Assembly: GCA_965249745.1 (NCBI GenBank)
Contig: OZ252252.1
Coordinates: 3,844,001-3,908,000 of the forward strand
Direction: 5' to 3'
DNA from: JANYHH01 sp965249745
GTDB lineage: Bacteria > Deinococcota > Deinococci > Deinococcales > JAAFIG01
Length of the DNA stretch: 64,000 nt
In this document: in pieces, positions 8,242-17,640 of the stretch
How positions within the stretch are numbered: the first letter of the stretch is position 1
How the letters are laid out: each line of letters opens with the position of its first letter
Notes under the pieces: generated by a model
The model's database searches: none
What the model was told of the DNA's origin: nothing
The model's input: only the letters and a program-made list of their open reading frames with translations
Program-made: the position numbers and the translations under genes

Positions 8242-10785
8242 TTACTGATACTCGAGCGCGTCCACTTCAACGTAATTGTTCGTCGCACTCGGATTGCGGT
8301 CACTTCGCACGATGATGCCGAGGGTGTGATTGCCACTTGAGAGTCCGCTCTTGAAGTACACCGATTGCGCCGCCCAGTTAGGAGCGTAGCAGTCCACCGT
8401 GGCGTCATAAACGCCATCAATGAACACCTCCGCTTTGCCGTGATCGGAGCCGACGACGCCGTACCAGCGCACGCTCGAGCCGGTGAACGAGAGCTGCACC
8501 GATTGCCCCGAAACGGTGGTGAAGGTGCTGGTGTTGCTGTAATAGTTCGCGCCGCCAATCTGACTCCAACCGCCCGTGTAGGACAGTGCCCCTGAGCGGT
8601 CATCGAGCTTCGTGGCGTTCGGTGCGGGAGGCGTCACCGTTCCGCCCGTCTCGAGCGCGTCAACCTCGACATAATTGTTGCTCGAGCTGGCATTGCGGTC
8701 GCTGCGAACCACGACTTTCAACGTGTGGTTGCCGCTCGAGAGTCCGGTCTTGGCGTAGACCGCCTGTACCGACCGGTTGGGGGCGTACATATCCACGGTG
8801 GCGTCGAAATTATTGTCAATGTACACGTCCGCCTTGCCGTGGTCGTTGCCTAACACGCCGTACCAGGCGATGCTCGAGCCGCTGAAGCCGTACTGGAATT
8901 GCGCGTTCGCACTCGTGCTGAAGGTGCTGGTCGCCGCGTAGTATGCGGAGTTGGAAATCTGCGACCAGCCGCTCGAGTACGCGATTTGGGCGCTGCGGTC
9001 ATCAACCTTCGTGCCCGACCCCCCGCTCGAGGCGGTGTACGCGACCACAGGCGTCCAACTCGTCAAATCGCCGCTGGCATTGCTGTTCGCGTTGACCTCG
9101 AAGCGCAGCACATCGCCCGCCGCCACGGTCACGCCGTCGAGGTTGGTGTCCACGCCGCTTCCGTCGTTATAGGCGAGGTTGCGGGCGTTGTAAATCGCGC
9201 TGCTGTTTTTGGAGATGCGAACTTGCACACCGTCGCCGCCTGAGAGATCGTTTTTGAAGGCGCGTCCGCGCAGGCTGACCGTGCCCGCTTTCGGCGCGGT
9301 CCAGACTCGAGCGATCCAGCACGAACCGCAGGAATCGGGCAAGAGGTCAAACCTCGAGACGTAACCGCCCGCCCCCCAGTGTTCACTCGCCGTGTCGTAG
9401 GGGGAAATGTTGTTGTAGCTCGAGCCGTTGAAGAACTGGTACGACCAGCCGTTGTTGCCCTGCACACCGCTGAAACCGCCCGCCGCGTGGTAGACATCGC
9501 CCGCCGCCACGGCGCGGTTGTTGGTGAAGCCCATGTTCTGCGAGCCGCTGTTGGTCTGTGTGAAGCCGCTCGGCTCGGCGTAGAGGTTGTCGCGCACCGT
9601 GCCAGTCATGCTTGCGCCATTCTCGTTGATGTACAAGAGGCTGCTGCGATACGTTCCGCTGCCCGAAGTGTTGTTGTTCACGAAGGTGTTACCCGCCACG
9701 TCGTGCGAGAGGTTGAAATCGTTCGGACGCCCGTTCAGCGCCAGAAACTCGAGTCCCGACCCGGCGTTTCCGGTAATGAGATTGCCCCAGGTGTTGATGG
9801 TGTAGAGGTAACCCTCGTAATCAATCGCGGTCATGTCCGGCGAACCCGTGCTGGGCGTGCCCGCCAGGATGTTGTTGGCGACGGTCACGTTCTGCGAGCG
9901 CCATAAGAAGATACCGGTGGTTCCGCTGGACTTGTTGCGCGTGCCCATGCGCTCCATGCGGTTGGAAATAAAGCGCAAGTTGGAGGTGCATTGAAACGAG
10001 AGGTTGCCGATGGCATCGTGAAAGTAGTTGTTGCGAATCGTGATGTCCGGCTGCGCCGAGGGCGGGTCGCCGCAGCCGAGGATGTTGTCGTAATTCGGAC
10101 CCTGAAAGGAAATCGGCGTGGTGAAGGCGGTTTCCACGTTCTCAATCACCACGTCCCGCACCACGTAGCCCGTGCCGGGGTTGAAGCCGTTCGAGCCAAG
10201 GGTGATCGCGGTAGACCAGTAGATGCCGTAATCTGACTGACCCGGCGAGCCTTCCACGATGGCGTTGATGTCGTGAATGTACAGGTTGCGAAAGCGCAAG
10301 CCCTCGTGACCCGGCGAGGTGAAATTAACCCGGATGCCGTCCCCGGCGTGGCTCAGCTCGAGGTTCTGGACCGTCCAGTACGAGGGACTGTCCCGCATCA
10401 GAATCGTGCGATCCGTGGCGTTGTCATTGCCGCGAATAATCGGTCTCGCACCGCTGCCGTACGCGTCAACCGTAATCCACGCGCTGCTCGTTCCAGAACC
10501 CTTCAAATCCATCTTTTGATACCATGTCGCCCCTCGAGCCAGCAAAATAGTGTCGCCGGGCTGGAAGGTGCGAGCGTTGACCGGCGTGAAATCGCACCAG
10601 GGTTGGGCGCTCGAGCTTCCGGCTGCGCCGTTCGAGCAGTTGCTACCAGATTTGTTGTTCACGTAATAGGTCGTGCCGACAACCATCTGGGGCAGTACGG
10701 AAACTTCTTGCGGGGCTGTGGAAGTGCAAGCGGTTACGGCAAGCATCCAGACCAAACCAATGAAGCCATAACGAGACGCATTCAT
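8242..10785 (-). CDS. Secreted beta-helix lipoprotein with two tandem C-terminal modules
   Basis: The true start is the ATG at 10785, preceded by a perfect AGGAGG (10798-10793); the frame is open further upstream but without a signal. The 847-residue product has a lipoprotein signal (VTAC, Cys20). It then has a ~480-residue right-handed beta-helix rich in N/G turns (NNYFHDAIGN, NRMERMG, NNILAG), a linker domain around KAGTVSLRGRAF, and two homologous ~120-residue modules. Both modules contain DDRS, GWSQI, WYGV, DHGKA, APN, GLSSGNHTL and YVEVDALE. Beta-helix proteins of this kind are usually polysaccharide lyases or glycanases; the repeated modules look like carbohydrate-binding jelly rolls. 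No catalytic residues can be assigned. Confidence 0.82.
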   Translation of the reverse strand: MNASRYGFIGLVWMLAVTACTSTAPQEVSVLPQMVVGTTYYVNNKSGSNCSNGAAGSSSAQPWCDFTPVNARTFQPGDTILLARGATWYQKMDLKGSGTSSAWITVDAYGSGARPIIRGNDNATDRTILMRDSPSYWTVQNLELSHAGDGIRVNFTSPGHEGLRFRNLYIHDINAIVEGSPGQSDYGIYWSTAITLGSNGFNPGTGYVVRDVVIENVETAFTTPISFQGPNYDNILGCGDPPSAQPDITIRNNYFHDAIGNLSFQCTSNLRFISNRMERMGTRNKSSGTTGIFLWRSQNVTVANNILAGTPSTGSPDMTAIDYEGYLYTINTWGNLITGNAGSGLEFLALNGRPNDFNLSHDVAGNTFVNNNTSGSGTYRSSLLYINENGASMTGTVRDNLYAEPSGFTQTNSGSQNMGFTNNRAVAAGDVYHAAGGFSGVQGNNGWSYQFFNGSSYNNISPYDTASEHWGAGGYVSRFDLLPDSCGSCWIARVWTAPKAGTVSLRGRAFKNDLSGGDGVQVRISKNSSAIYNARNLAYNDGSGVDTNLDGVTVAAGDVLRFEVNANSNASGDLTSWTPVVAYTASSGGSGTKVDDRSAQIAYSSGWSQISNSAYYAATSTFSTSANAQFQYGFSGSSIAWYGVLGNDHGKADVYIDNNFDATVDMYAPNRSVQAVYAKTGLSSGNHTLKVVVRSDRNASSSNNYVEVDALETGGTVTPPAPNATKLDDRSGALSYTGGWSQIGGANYYSNTSTFTTVSGQSVQLSFTGSSVRWYGVVGSDHGKAEVFIDGVYDATVDCYAPNWAAQSVYFKSGLSSGNHTLGIIVRSDRNPSATNNYVEVDALEYQ

Positions 10786-10930
10786 AGAAAAACCTCCTCG
10801 AGCGCAGCCGAACTGGGATGATCCTGGCGGTGAATCAGCGTCTTTCTCACCCCTCGAGCCATACCCTGATCTTCTACGCAGGAGATAGCTCTTGCCAGAC
10901 GCGGTATTCAGACGCTTCGGTGAATTTGAT

Positions 10931-12082
10931 TCAATCGCTGGCGACGAGGTTGTGCGCGAACACGTCGCGGATCGCCTCGAGGTACGCCGTGCCATGCACC
11001 GTGTCTGGCAAGAGGTAACTGCCTTCCGTCCATTCGTTCCACGCGTTCACGGTGATGATCGGGGAACCGTGCTTGACGGCGTGTTCACGTGCCCGCTCGA
11101 GCGCACGTGCGAAGGCGGCTGGGGTGTTGCCCGTCAGAATCGCCGTCCACGGATAGCCGCCGACCTTATACGCGGCGTCCTGTCCGGTGCGCGGGCTAGG
11201 GTCCCAACCTATCGAGACGCTCGGGTAGTACGGCACGCCGAACTCCGTGGCGTAGCGCTCCCAGACTGCGTAATTCGCGTTCGCCGCGTCGTCGTAGGGG
11301 CGCGTGATCGCTTCGCCTTGGCTGAGGTCAAAGTGATGCACCCAAGCGTAAGAAGTCGTACTCGAGAAGCCCAAATACCCAATCACCTGCGCCGGATTCT
11401 CTAGTTGCAGTTCACTCGGCAGCACTGTCACGCCCCAGACGATGGCGTTGAGGTGCAGGTCTGGGAAGCCTGCCGCTTTGACCTTGTTGCGGAAACTTTC
11501 TAAGGCATCCCGTGCCGCGTCCAGCCCGCCGATGCCTTGGATGAACGTGCCAAGTTCGTAGATCGAAAAGTACGGCGCACCGTCCACGAGCAGGTAGTTG
11601 GGTTCGTGCAGGTAATGCTCCACGAAGTAATCAGTCATCGCGTCGAATGAAGCCCTGGTCGCCGCGCCGGGCATCATCAGCTCGAGCGGCGTGCCCGCCC
11701 GATGTGGAAACAAGCGCACCCAATCGTGGTTCGCCCACATCAGCGCGAACTTCAACCTCGAGCGGTTCGGTGATTTCAGGAAGCCTTGCTCCAAACCCGT
11801 CTCGAGAAAGGGTTTCCCTTCGTACCAGTACCAGTCGTACAGGAAGCCATCAACGCCGTAATTGGCGGCGAGGTCAATTTCTTTCGTCGTCCAGTTTGGG
11901 TCGGATTCATCAAACTCGCCCCAGGCGGGCACGATGGGTTGCCCATGACCGCTGAAGCGCGGGGTTGCCGCGCGAAGAAGATCCCATTCCGTCCAGCCGG
12001 GTTGGTGAAAAGCGTCGTTGCGAGCGTCGCGGTGATATTGCGGGAAGTAATACGCGAGGACGCTCGGAGCTTGGTTCTGCAT
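10931..12082 (-). CDS. GH99-like / WbsX-family protein
   Basis: This 383-residue protein begins VLAYYFPQYHRDARND and contains GWTEWDLLR, YGVDGFLYDWYWYEGKP, LMWANHDW and, near the C-terminus, VNAWNEWTEGSYLLP. These are hallmarks of the WbsX/GH99-like family, TIM-barrel proteins related to endo-mannanases and found in polysaccharide loci. There is no signal peptide. It lies 87 nt downstream of the CUT2 transporter ATPase gene and 145 nt upstream of the beta-helix lipoprotein gene, suggesting processing of imported oligosaccharides. Substrate cannot be read from sequence. Confidence 0.82.
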   Translation of the reverse strand: MQNQAPSVLAYYFPQYHRDARNDAFHQPGWTEWDLLRAATPRFSGHGQPIVPAWGEFDESDPNWTTKEIDLAANYGVDGFLYDWYWYEGKPFLETGLEQGFLKSPNRSRLKFALMWANHDWVRLFPHRAGTPLELMMPGAATRASFDAMTDYFVEHYLHEPNYLLVDGAPYFSIYELGTFIQGIGGLDAARDALESFRNKVKAAGFPDLHLNAIVWGVTVLPSELQLENPAQVIGYLGFSSTTSYAWVHHFDLSQGEAITRPYDDAANANYAVWERYATEFGVPYYPSVSIGWDPSPRTGQDAAYKVGGYPWTAILTGNTPAAFARALERAREHAVKHGSPIITVNAWNEWTEGSYLLPDTVHGTAYLEAIRDVFAHNLVASD

Positions 12083-12169
12083 CTATCAAACCTCTTTTCT
12101 GAGTTCTATTCAGTGCAGCGCTCAAAGGGTGCGCTCCCAGGCATTGATCTCGAGGCTTCAGCTCGAGCT

Positions 12170-12982
12170 TCAATCCTGAGCTTGGCTCGTCATCGCGTCG
12201 CGTTTCGCGCCGACGATCATGGCGACCACTTCTTCTTGGGTGATGCTCTCAATGCGGCGCGTGCCGATCAGCTCACCGCGAAACATCACGGAGACCTGAT
12301 CCGCGACCTCGAAAACGTGCGAAATGTTGTGGGTGATGAGGATCACCGTGCGTCCCTGCGAACGCAAGTTGCGAATCAAGGAGAGCACCTCAGCGGTCTG
12401 CTCCACGCCTAGGGCAGCGGTGGGTTCGTCCATGATGATGATCTCGCCGCCACGAATTAGGGTGCGTGCAATCGCCACCGCTTGTCGCTGTCCGCCGGAG
12501 AGTTTTCGCACGACTTCCTTGGCGCTCGGGATGCGTGAGTGCATTTCATTCAGCACACGCTGCGTTTCCTGCGCCATACGCGCGTGATCGAGAAACCAGT
12601 TGAACGGTCCGCGCGTCAACTCGCCCCCAAGGAACATATTCTGAATCACGTTGCGGCTTTCCACCAAAGCCAAATCCTGGTACACGGGCGCAATCCCAAG
12701 CTTCAGCGCGTCGGACGGACTGCCGATGCGGGCTGGAACACCGCGCACACGAATCTCGCCGCTCGAGGGAGCGATGGCTCCACTGATGAGTTTGATCAGC
12801 GTGCTCTTGCCCGCGCCGTTGTCGCCCAACAACGCGCAGACCTCACCGCGACGCACGCTCCAAGTCACGTCCCTCACGGCGCGTACGGCTCCAAAGGATT
12901 TGCAGAGGGCGGTCGTCTCGAGGATCGGTTCGGGGAGTGGTGTGGAGGTATTGGGATTGGTTGGCGAAACGGTTGTGAGCAT
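12170..12982 (-). CDS. CUT2 sugar ABC importer, single-domain ATPase
   Basis: The protein has one ABC ATPase domain of about 270 residues: Walker A GDNGAGKST, signature LSGGQRQ, Walker B IIIMDEPTAA and switch His in LITHNISHVF. RbsA-type ATPases of ribose importers have two fused domains, so this is the single-domain form seen in fructose-type (FrcA-like) systems. The ATG at 12982 overlaps the stop of the upstream permease (ATGA) and has GGAGG 5 nt before it; a GTG one codon earlier is possible. It powers the importer encoded just upstream, probably for rhamnose or a related pentose/deoxyhexose. Confidence 0.9.
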   Translation of the reverse strand: MLTTVSPTNPNTSTPLPEPILETTALCKSFGAVRAVRDVTWSVRRGEVCALLGDNGAGKSTLIKLISGAIAPSSGEIRVRGVPARIGSPSDALKLGIAPVYQDLALVESRNVIQNMFLGGELTRGPFNWFLDHARMAQETQRVLNEMHSRIPSAKEVVRKLSGGQRQAVAIARTLIRGGEIIIMDEPTAALGVEQTAEVLSLIRNLRSQGRTVILITHNISHVFEVADQVSVMFRGELIGTRRIESITQEEVVAMIVGAKRDAMTSQAQD

Positions 12983-13977
12983 CACTGCCTCCGCTGACGA
13001 ACGACATCGAGAATGATCGCGGCGATGAACGCGCTGCCTTTAAGAACCAACCAGACACCGGTTTTTGCGCCGAGAAGCTGTAAACCAAACGCCAGAATCG
13101 TCAGGAACAACACGGCGACGAGATTGCGTTCAATCTTGCCGCTGCCCCCGTAGAGGCTCGCGCCGCCGAGCAAGACCGCCGTGAAAATCTCGCTCAGGTC
13201 AAAGGTCGCAATCGTCGTCCCAAACAGTAAGGTGCTGCCCGCTCGAGCCGTCGCAAAGATTGTGCCGAGCGCGGTGCAAAGGGCGCAAAGCGCGAAGGCG
13301 ATCATCGTCACGCGAGACACCGGAACGCCAGTGACTCGAGCCGCGTTTTTGTTCGCGCCGCTGGCATACAGATGCGCCCCGAGACGCGTTTGGTTCAGCA
13401 TCACGTAGCCAGCCGCATAGACGAAGAGCAGCACCCAGACCGCGACAGGAATCCCGAGCGGGCGGTAGAGCAATACGTTTTGCAGCTCTGGGCGCGTAAT
13501 GGAAATGGTCTGCCCACCGGTGATGGCGAGGGCTACACCGAGAAAAATACCCGCAGTGGCGGTCGTTGCAACAAAAGAGTTGATCCGCGCCCCGATCACC
13601 AACAGATAATTCAGCACCGACATCAGAAACGCTACCAGCAGCACCACGATCATCGTGGCGGTCAATGACCACCCGAGGTTCTGAAACAGCGCACCCGTCA
13701 GCACCGTGCTGACCGCCACCACGCCGATCACTGAGGTATCAATCAGTCCAGCGATCAGTGCAATCGTGAAGCCTGCTGCAACTATGCCTTTCAGCGCTGC
13801 ACTGGAGAGAATGTTGACAACAGTCTCGAGGCTCGCAAAGGATGGGATCATCAGCGCGAAGATCACGAATAACAGCGCGGTGGAAACGTACAACCCGTTC
13901 TCCAAAAGGAAGTCAATCACGGAGCCGCGCGGACTAATCTTTGAACCTGAGGTTTGCAGCACGCGCATCTCTTTCAT
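12982..13977 (-). CDS. CUT2 sugar ABC importer, permease 2
   Basis: This hydrophobic 331-residue protein has about eight to ten membrane segments and the RbsC/FrcC-type features: GIVAAGFTIALIAGLIDTSV near the N-terminus, VTGVPVSRVTMIAFALCALC, and the ATPase-contacting AVLLGGASLYGGSGKIERN. It starts 4 nt after the stop of permease 1 and overlaps the ATPase gene. It is a clear paralogue of permease 1, so the pore is probably a heterodimer. Confidence 0.9.
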   Translation of the reverse strand: MKEMRVLQTSGSKISPRGSVIDFLLENGLYVSTALLFVIFALMIPSFASLETVVNILSSAALKGIVAAGFTIALIAGLIDTSVIGVVAVSTVLTGALFQNLGWSLTATMIVVLLVAFLMSVLNYLLVIGARINSFVATTATAGIFLGVALAITGGQTISITRPELQNVLLYRPLGIPVAVWVLLFVYAAGYVMLNQTRLGAHLYASGANKNAARVTGVPVSRVTMIAFALCALCTALGTIFATARAGSTLLFGTTIATFDLSEIFTAVLLGGASLYGGSGKIERNLVAVLFLTILAFGLQLLGAKTGVWLVLKGSAFIAAIILDVVRQRRQ

Positions 13978-13981
13978 GAAT

Positions 13982-14986
13982 TCACCGCGTCTCGAGGTGC
14001 GAACGTAAGCTGTCGGTCAGGAGCGCCAGCACGAAAGCGCTGCCCTCGAGCGCGAAACGCACCCACGAGGGCAGCGCCAAAATGGATAAGCCGATACCGA
14101 GCACGGAGAAGAACAGCACGCCGATCAGTGTGCGTTCAATCCGTCCGCTGCCGCCGGAGAGACTCACCCCTGCGAACAGTGCCGCCACAAGAGGCGAGGT
14201 CAGCACCGCCATCGCCGGGGTAACGGCGAGTTGGCGTGCGCCGAGCATGATCGTCGCCGCGCCACCCGCCAGGGCGGTGACGACGAGCGCGAAGGTCACG
14301 ACGCCGGTGACGGAGATGCCGTTCAGCCGGGCGGCGTTGGGGTTTCCGCCAACCGCGTAGAGGTGCGCTCCGAGCCGGGTGTGATTGAGTAGAACATACA
14401 CGAAGATGTACACCACGAACATCAGCGGAATCGTGATCGGGACGCCGAACAGCTCCATGTTGATCAGGCTCCGCAGTGGCGGACGGCTGAGCCGCATGAT
14501 GCTCGAGCTGCCAAAGCTATCCAGGATCAGAAAGCTCACCCCGTACGCGAGCGTGCCGACCGCGAGGGTCGTGACAAGCGACGGCACGCCAATCGCGTTG
14601 ATGAGGTAACTGTTAAACAGTCCAAACAGGGCTGCCGCCGTGAGCGCGAGCGGCAGCGCGATCAGCAGCGGTAGCCCCGCCACCTGAAACAGCGCGGCGA
14701 AAACCATCCCGCTCAGCGCTCCGACTTGCACGGTCGAAAGATCAAGCTGTCCCGCGATCATAGCGAGCGTGTAAAAGGCGACCACGATTCCGCCGAGCGA
14801 AGCGAAGCGCAAAACGCTGATCAGGTTGGTCGGGGTGAAGAAGACATCCGGCGATGCGATAGAGAACACCACGACCGCCACAGCCAATGCCACCAGGATT
14901 GCGTTGTTTAACAGCAACAACCCCAATCGGCGCACCCACCTTGGCTCGAGCCGCTGCACCTCTGGGTTGTGAAGGCGTGATTGCAT
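13982..14986 (-). CDS. CUT2 sugar ABC importer, permease 1
   Basis: This 334-residue RbsC-like membrane protein includes GIVVAFYTLAMIAGQLDLS, NHTRLGAHLYAVGGNPNAAR, and the coupling region AALFAGVSLSGGSGRIERT. An RBS (GAGGAA) precedes the ATG at 14986. It lies downstream of the binding-protein gene, separated by 129 nt that hold a strong hairpin. Together with permease 2, the ATPase and the binding protein it forms a complete ribose-type importer. Confidence 0.9.
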   Translation of the reverse strand: MQSRLHNPEVQRLEPRWVRRLGLLLLNNAILVALAVAVVVFSIASPDVFFTPTNLISVLRFASLGGIVVAFYTLAMIAGQLDLSTVQVGALSGMVFAALFQVAGLPLLIALPLALTAAALFGLFNSYLINAIGVPSLVTTLAVGTLAYGVSFLILDSFGSSSIMRLSRPPLRSLINMELFGVPITIPLMFVVYIFVYVLLNHTRLGAHLYAVGGNPNAARLNGISVTGVVTFALVVTALAGGAATIMLGARQLAVTPAMAVLTSPLVAALFAGVSLSGGSGRIERTLIGVLFFSVLGIGLSILALPSWVRFALEGSAFVLALLTDSLRSHLETR

Positions 14987-15048
14987 GGTTCCTCGAGTTC
15001 GTGAGTGGCAGGTCTCGGTGGATTCTAAGATTTTAAGAGAGGACGCTA

Positions 15049-15080
15049 AAAGCCGCCCAGCGGTTGACCTGGGCGGCTTT
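15049..15080 (-). terminator. Hairpin between binding-protein and permease genes
   Basis: A perfect 12-bp stem (15049-15060 pairs with 15069-15080) with an 8-nt loop is followed on the minus strand by TTTT. This is a good intrinsic terminator or attenuator. Its place directly after the binding-protein gene fits the usual excess of binding protein over membrane components. Confidence 0.75.
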
Positions 15081-15115
15081 CAAGCGAGAGCAGGTCTCCG
15101 TTCGTGTGAAGCGTT

Positions 15116-16168
15116 TTACTTCTTTGGTTCGCCGTACAACTCGCGGTAGCGTGCATCAATTGTCGCTTGCGTCGTGATGCGGCGAGTCTGGTACGGCTGC
15201 ACTGGGATTCCCTCGAGAATTCCGATAGCGGTTTCGACCCAGCCCCAACCCTGGCAGTACGGTTGAAATTCGACGTAGCCGTAGTAACCGATTGGCTTGG
15301 TGATGAGGAGGTCCGCGCTCGGCTTATCCCCACCAAGCGTCACCATCAACACGTCCTTCTCGCGCCCGGAGTCTTTGGCGGCGTTGTACGCCTCGAAACC
15401 TAATCCGTCCCAGCACGGGATGAAGGCAAACACGGCGTTCTTATTCGCAGCCAGGGCGGCTTTCATGCCGTCCGCACCGTTCGCACCCGCCCCGAGGTCA
15501 ACCGTGATGACGTGCTTGTCGTCCAGTTTGAACTTTGATTTGAAGACCTTCACGGCGGCGGCGGTGCGGTCAGCGCAGGCGGGCAGACCCTTAATGGTGA
15601 ACTCGATGAAGAACAGTTCCTTGCCCTTCCAATCGGTCTTCTGGCGCGCTTCGACGCCCTGCGCCAACAGCTCACCACCAGTTTTTCCGGCGTAGGCGTT
15701 CGGGATGCCGAAGACGTACGGCGAGTAATCGCTCGGACCGTTGTCCATGCCCAGGAATGGGATGCTCAAGTCTTGCAGGCGGGCCGCCAAGCCCTCGTAA
15801 ATGTCGGGAGACGTGCCACCGTTTCCGACCAGGTTCGGTTTCCCAGCCAGCATCGTCTCGAGCAGGTCGGCTTGTTTCGTGTAATCGCCTGCCGAATCGG
15901 TTTCGGTGAACTGAACCTTGTAGAACTTTGCGGCGTCTTTCATCGCGCCCGACCAGACGCCAAAGAACGGGTGTCCCTTGTTGGGGTTGATGAAGGCGAG
16001 CTTGTAGTTGCTCTTCAAGCGTTTCGGCAGCGCGGTGAGCTGCTGGCAGCCCTCCTTGCCGGTGGCGGCCTTGACTTCAGCGGCGCTCCAACGCCCGGTC
16101 TGCGCGAGGGCGACAGCGGTCAGCGATCCCAAAATAACGACTCCAGCGAGTAATTTCCGAGAAACCAT
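15116..16168 (-). CDS. CUT2 sugar-binding protein
   Basis: The real start is the ATG at 16168, with AAAGGAG just before it; the frame is open further upstream without a signal sequence. The 350-residue product has a signal peptide (MVSRKLLAGVVILGSLTAVA) with the cut near ALAQ. A type I periplasmic binding fold follows (FINPNKGHPFFGVWSGAMKDA, NGGTSPDIYEGLA, VDLGAGANGADGMKAAL, VFAFIPCWDGLGFEA). It feeds the two permeases downstream. The promoter and LacI operator are visible upstream. The ligand is unknown; rhamnose or another plant-wall sugar is likely by context. Confidence 0.9.
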   Translation of the reverse strand: MVSRKLLAGVVILGSLTAVALAQTGRWSAAEVKAATGKEGCQQLTALPKRLKSNYKLAFINPNKGHPFFGVWSGAMKDAAKFYKVQFTETDSAGDYTKQADLLETMLAGKPNLVGNGGTSPDIYEGLAARLQDLSIPFLGMDNGPSDYSPYVFGIPNAYAGKTGGELLAQGVEARQKTDWKGKELFFIEFTIKGLPACADRTAAAVKVFKSKFKLDDKHVITVDLGAGANGADGMKAALAANKNAVFAFIPCWDGLGFEAYNAAKDSGREKDVLMVTLGGDKPSADLLITKPIGYYGYVEFQPYCQGWGWVETAIGILEGIPVQPYQTRRITTQATIDARYRELYGEPKK

Positions 16169-16312
16169 ACCTTCTCCTTTAGCGTCTCTAATAGAGTCTA
16201 ACCAATCGCAACCGATTGCTTTTCCAAGATGGACTGCCAGACGATTTACAAACACCGCGCGGTTACCGGAACCTAGTTGCGCCAAGCTGGCCAGGGTGGG
16301 CAGTCGGTCTGA

Positions 16313-16369
16313 GTAAGCGCTTACTTGTATTTGTCGGCTGATGGTAGCTCGAGCCGCAACGCTTGTCAA
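16313..16369 (-). promoter_or_regulatory. Promoter and LacI-type operator of the CUT2 importer
   Basis: On the minus strand TTGACA (16369-16364) and TACCAT (16346-16341) are 17 nt apart. Just downstream of the predicted start lies the perfect 12-bp palindrome GTAAGCGCTTAC (16313-16324), a classic LacI/GalR-family operator. The rest of the gap 16169-16555 shows only the long leader, with no gene. The adjacent lacI gene (16556-17614) is the obvious regulator. Confidence 0.75.
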
Positions 16370-16555
16370 GCCTAGGGTTTAGGAAGCTTCGTTTGACCCG
16401 AAACTCAGGCGCTTTTTGGAGCCGCGATACACTTTAAAGAAAGGTTCTCAACCCTACTCGAGGCTGACCCCTCGAGGCATGTTTTGCTTCTATGACGTGA
16501 GAATGAGCGTGCCCGTTGTTGATCTTTCGAGAAGATTTAGGACAGGTATTTCATC

Positions 16556-17614
16556 TCAGGAATCTAGCCCGGTCCCCAACACGGTCGAAGCGCGCACGAT
16601 CAAACGCGTCTCCAAAAGAACCGCCCGAGACTCGAGCGGTTCGGCGTCGGACTTGGTGATTCGCTCGAGCAGCAACTGCGAACCGATGCGTCCGAACTCG
16701 TAACCTCGAGGGTGCGCCACGACCGTCAGCGGCGGGTCGCTCTCGGCGGACATGATGGCGTCTCCGATGCAAGCCACCGCCAATTCCTGCGGCACTTTTA
16801 AGCCGTGTTCCTTGGCGGCTTGCAGCGCACCACTCGCCAGTAATTCATCGGCTCCAAAGACGGCGCTGATGTCCGAACGGGCCGCCAACAGGTTTTGCAT
16901 CGCTTCATGACCCGCTTCGCGGCGAAAATGCGTGTGTATCACGAGGTCGCCATCCCAGGAAAACCCGTGTTGCTGAAGCGCTCGGCGGTAGCCTGAGGCG
17001 CGACGCTTCCCGACCGGACTGTGTTCGGGACCGTTAATCATGGCGACCGTGCGATGCCCCAAGCCCAGCAGGTGATCCACCGCTTTGAACGCGGCGTGCT
17101 CTTCGTCTATCGAGAGCGTGTCCGCGTTCGGCATGACGTGATCCGGGGAGAGCGCCACCACGGGCAGATTAAACGCCTCGAGCTGCCGCGCCAACGCCTG
17201 ACGCACCCCGCGCTGACCGGCGGCGCTGTGATTATCCGGCATGGCTGGCTCGATTAAAACACCGTCAACACCGGTTTCGGCGAACGTAGCAAGGTAGCGT
17301 AACTCGCGTGCCGGACGGTCATCGGAATTCGCCAGAAGCAATTGATAGCCGCGTTCATCCAGCGCGTCCTGCGCCCCTCGAGCCGTTTGCGCGAAGAACG
17401 GGTTGGTGATGTCCGAGATAATCAGCGCGATTCGCCGGGTCTGCTTCGTCACGAGACTGCGGGCGCTGCCGTTGGGCACGTACCGCAATTCTTCCATCGC
17501 CCTTAAGACGCGGTTTCGTAAATCCGCGTCCACTTTCAAGTTGTTATTAATCACACGTGAGACCGTGGCTGTAGACACCCCGGCTCGTTTAGAAACGTCG
17601 TAAATCGTCGGCAT
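16556..17614 (-). CDS. LacI-family repressor of the CUT2 importer
   Basis: This 352-residue protein has the N-terminal LacI helix-turn-helix (TIYDVSKRAGVSTATVSRVIN), a hinge helix (NGSARSLVTKQTRRI) and a periplasmic-binding-like effector domain (ISDITNPFFAQTARGAQDAL, FGADELLASGALQAAKE, ACIGDAIMSAESDPPLT). It probably releases DNA when it binds the imported sugar. It lies upstream of the importer genes and reads towards them. A near-palindrome of the same operator type sits 11-26 nt before its own ATG, suggesting autoregulation. Confidence 0.9.
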   Translation of the reverse strand: MPTIYDVSKRAGVSTATVSRVINNNLKVDADLRNRVLRAMEELRYVPNGSARSLVTKQTRRIALIISDITNPFFAQTARGAQDALDERGYQLLLANSDDRPARELRYLATFAETGVDGVLIEPAMPDNHSAAGQRGVRQALARQLEAFNLPVVALSPDHVMPNADTLSIDEEHAAFKAVDHLLGLGHRTVAMINGPEHSPVGKRRASGYRRALQQHGFSWDGDLVIHTHFRREAGHEAMQNLLAARSDISAVFGADELLASGALQAAKEHGLKVPQELAVACIGDAIMSAESDPPLTVVAHPRGYEFGRIGSQLLLERITKSDAEPLESRAVLLETRLIVRASTVLGTGLDS

Positions 17615-17624
17615 CAGAGGTCTC

Positions 17625-17640
17625 GAGTAACAGCTTACTC
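17625..17640 (-). promoter_or_regulatory. Putative autoregulatory LacI operator
   Basis: GAGTAA-cagc-TTACTC is an inverted repeat with outer arms like those of the palindrome at 16313-16324 (both have AGTAA...TTACT). It lies directly upstream of the lacI ATG at 17614, where a bound repressor would block transcription or translation initiation. Confidence 0.5.

Noticed and set aside
9379..9906. Plus-strand frames opposite the beta-helix lipoprotein gene
   Set aside because: No RBS, no domain, and low-complexity Val/Ala/Arg composition typical of shadows.
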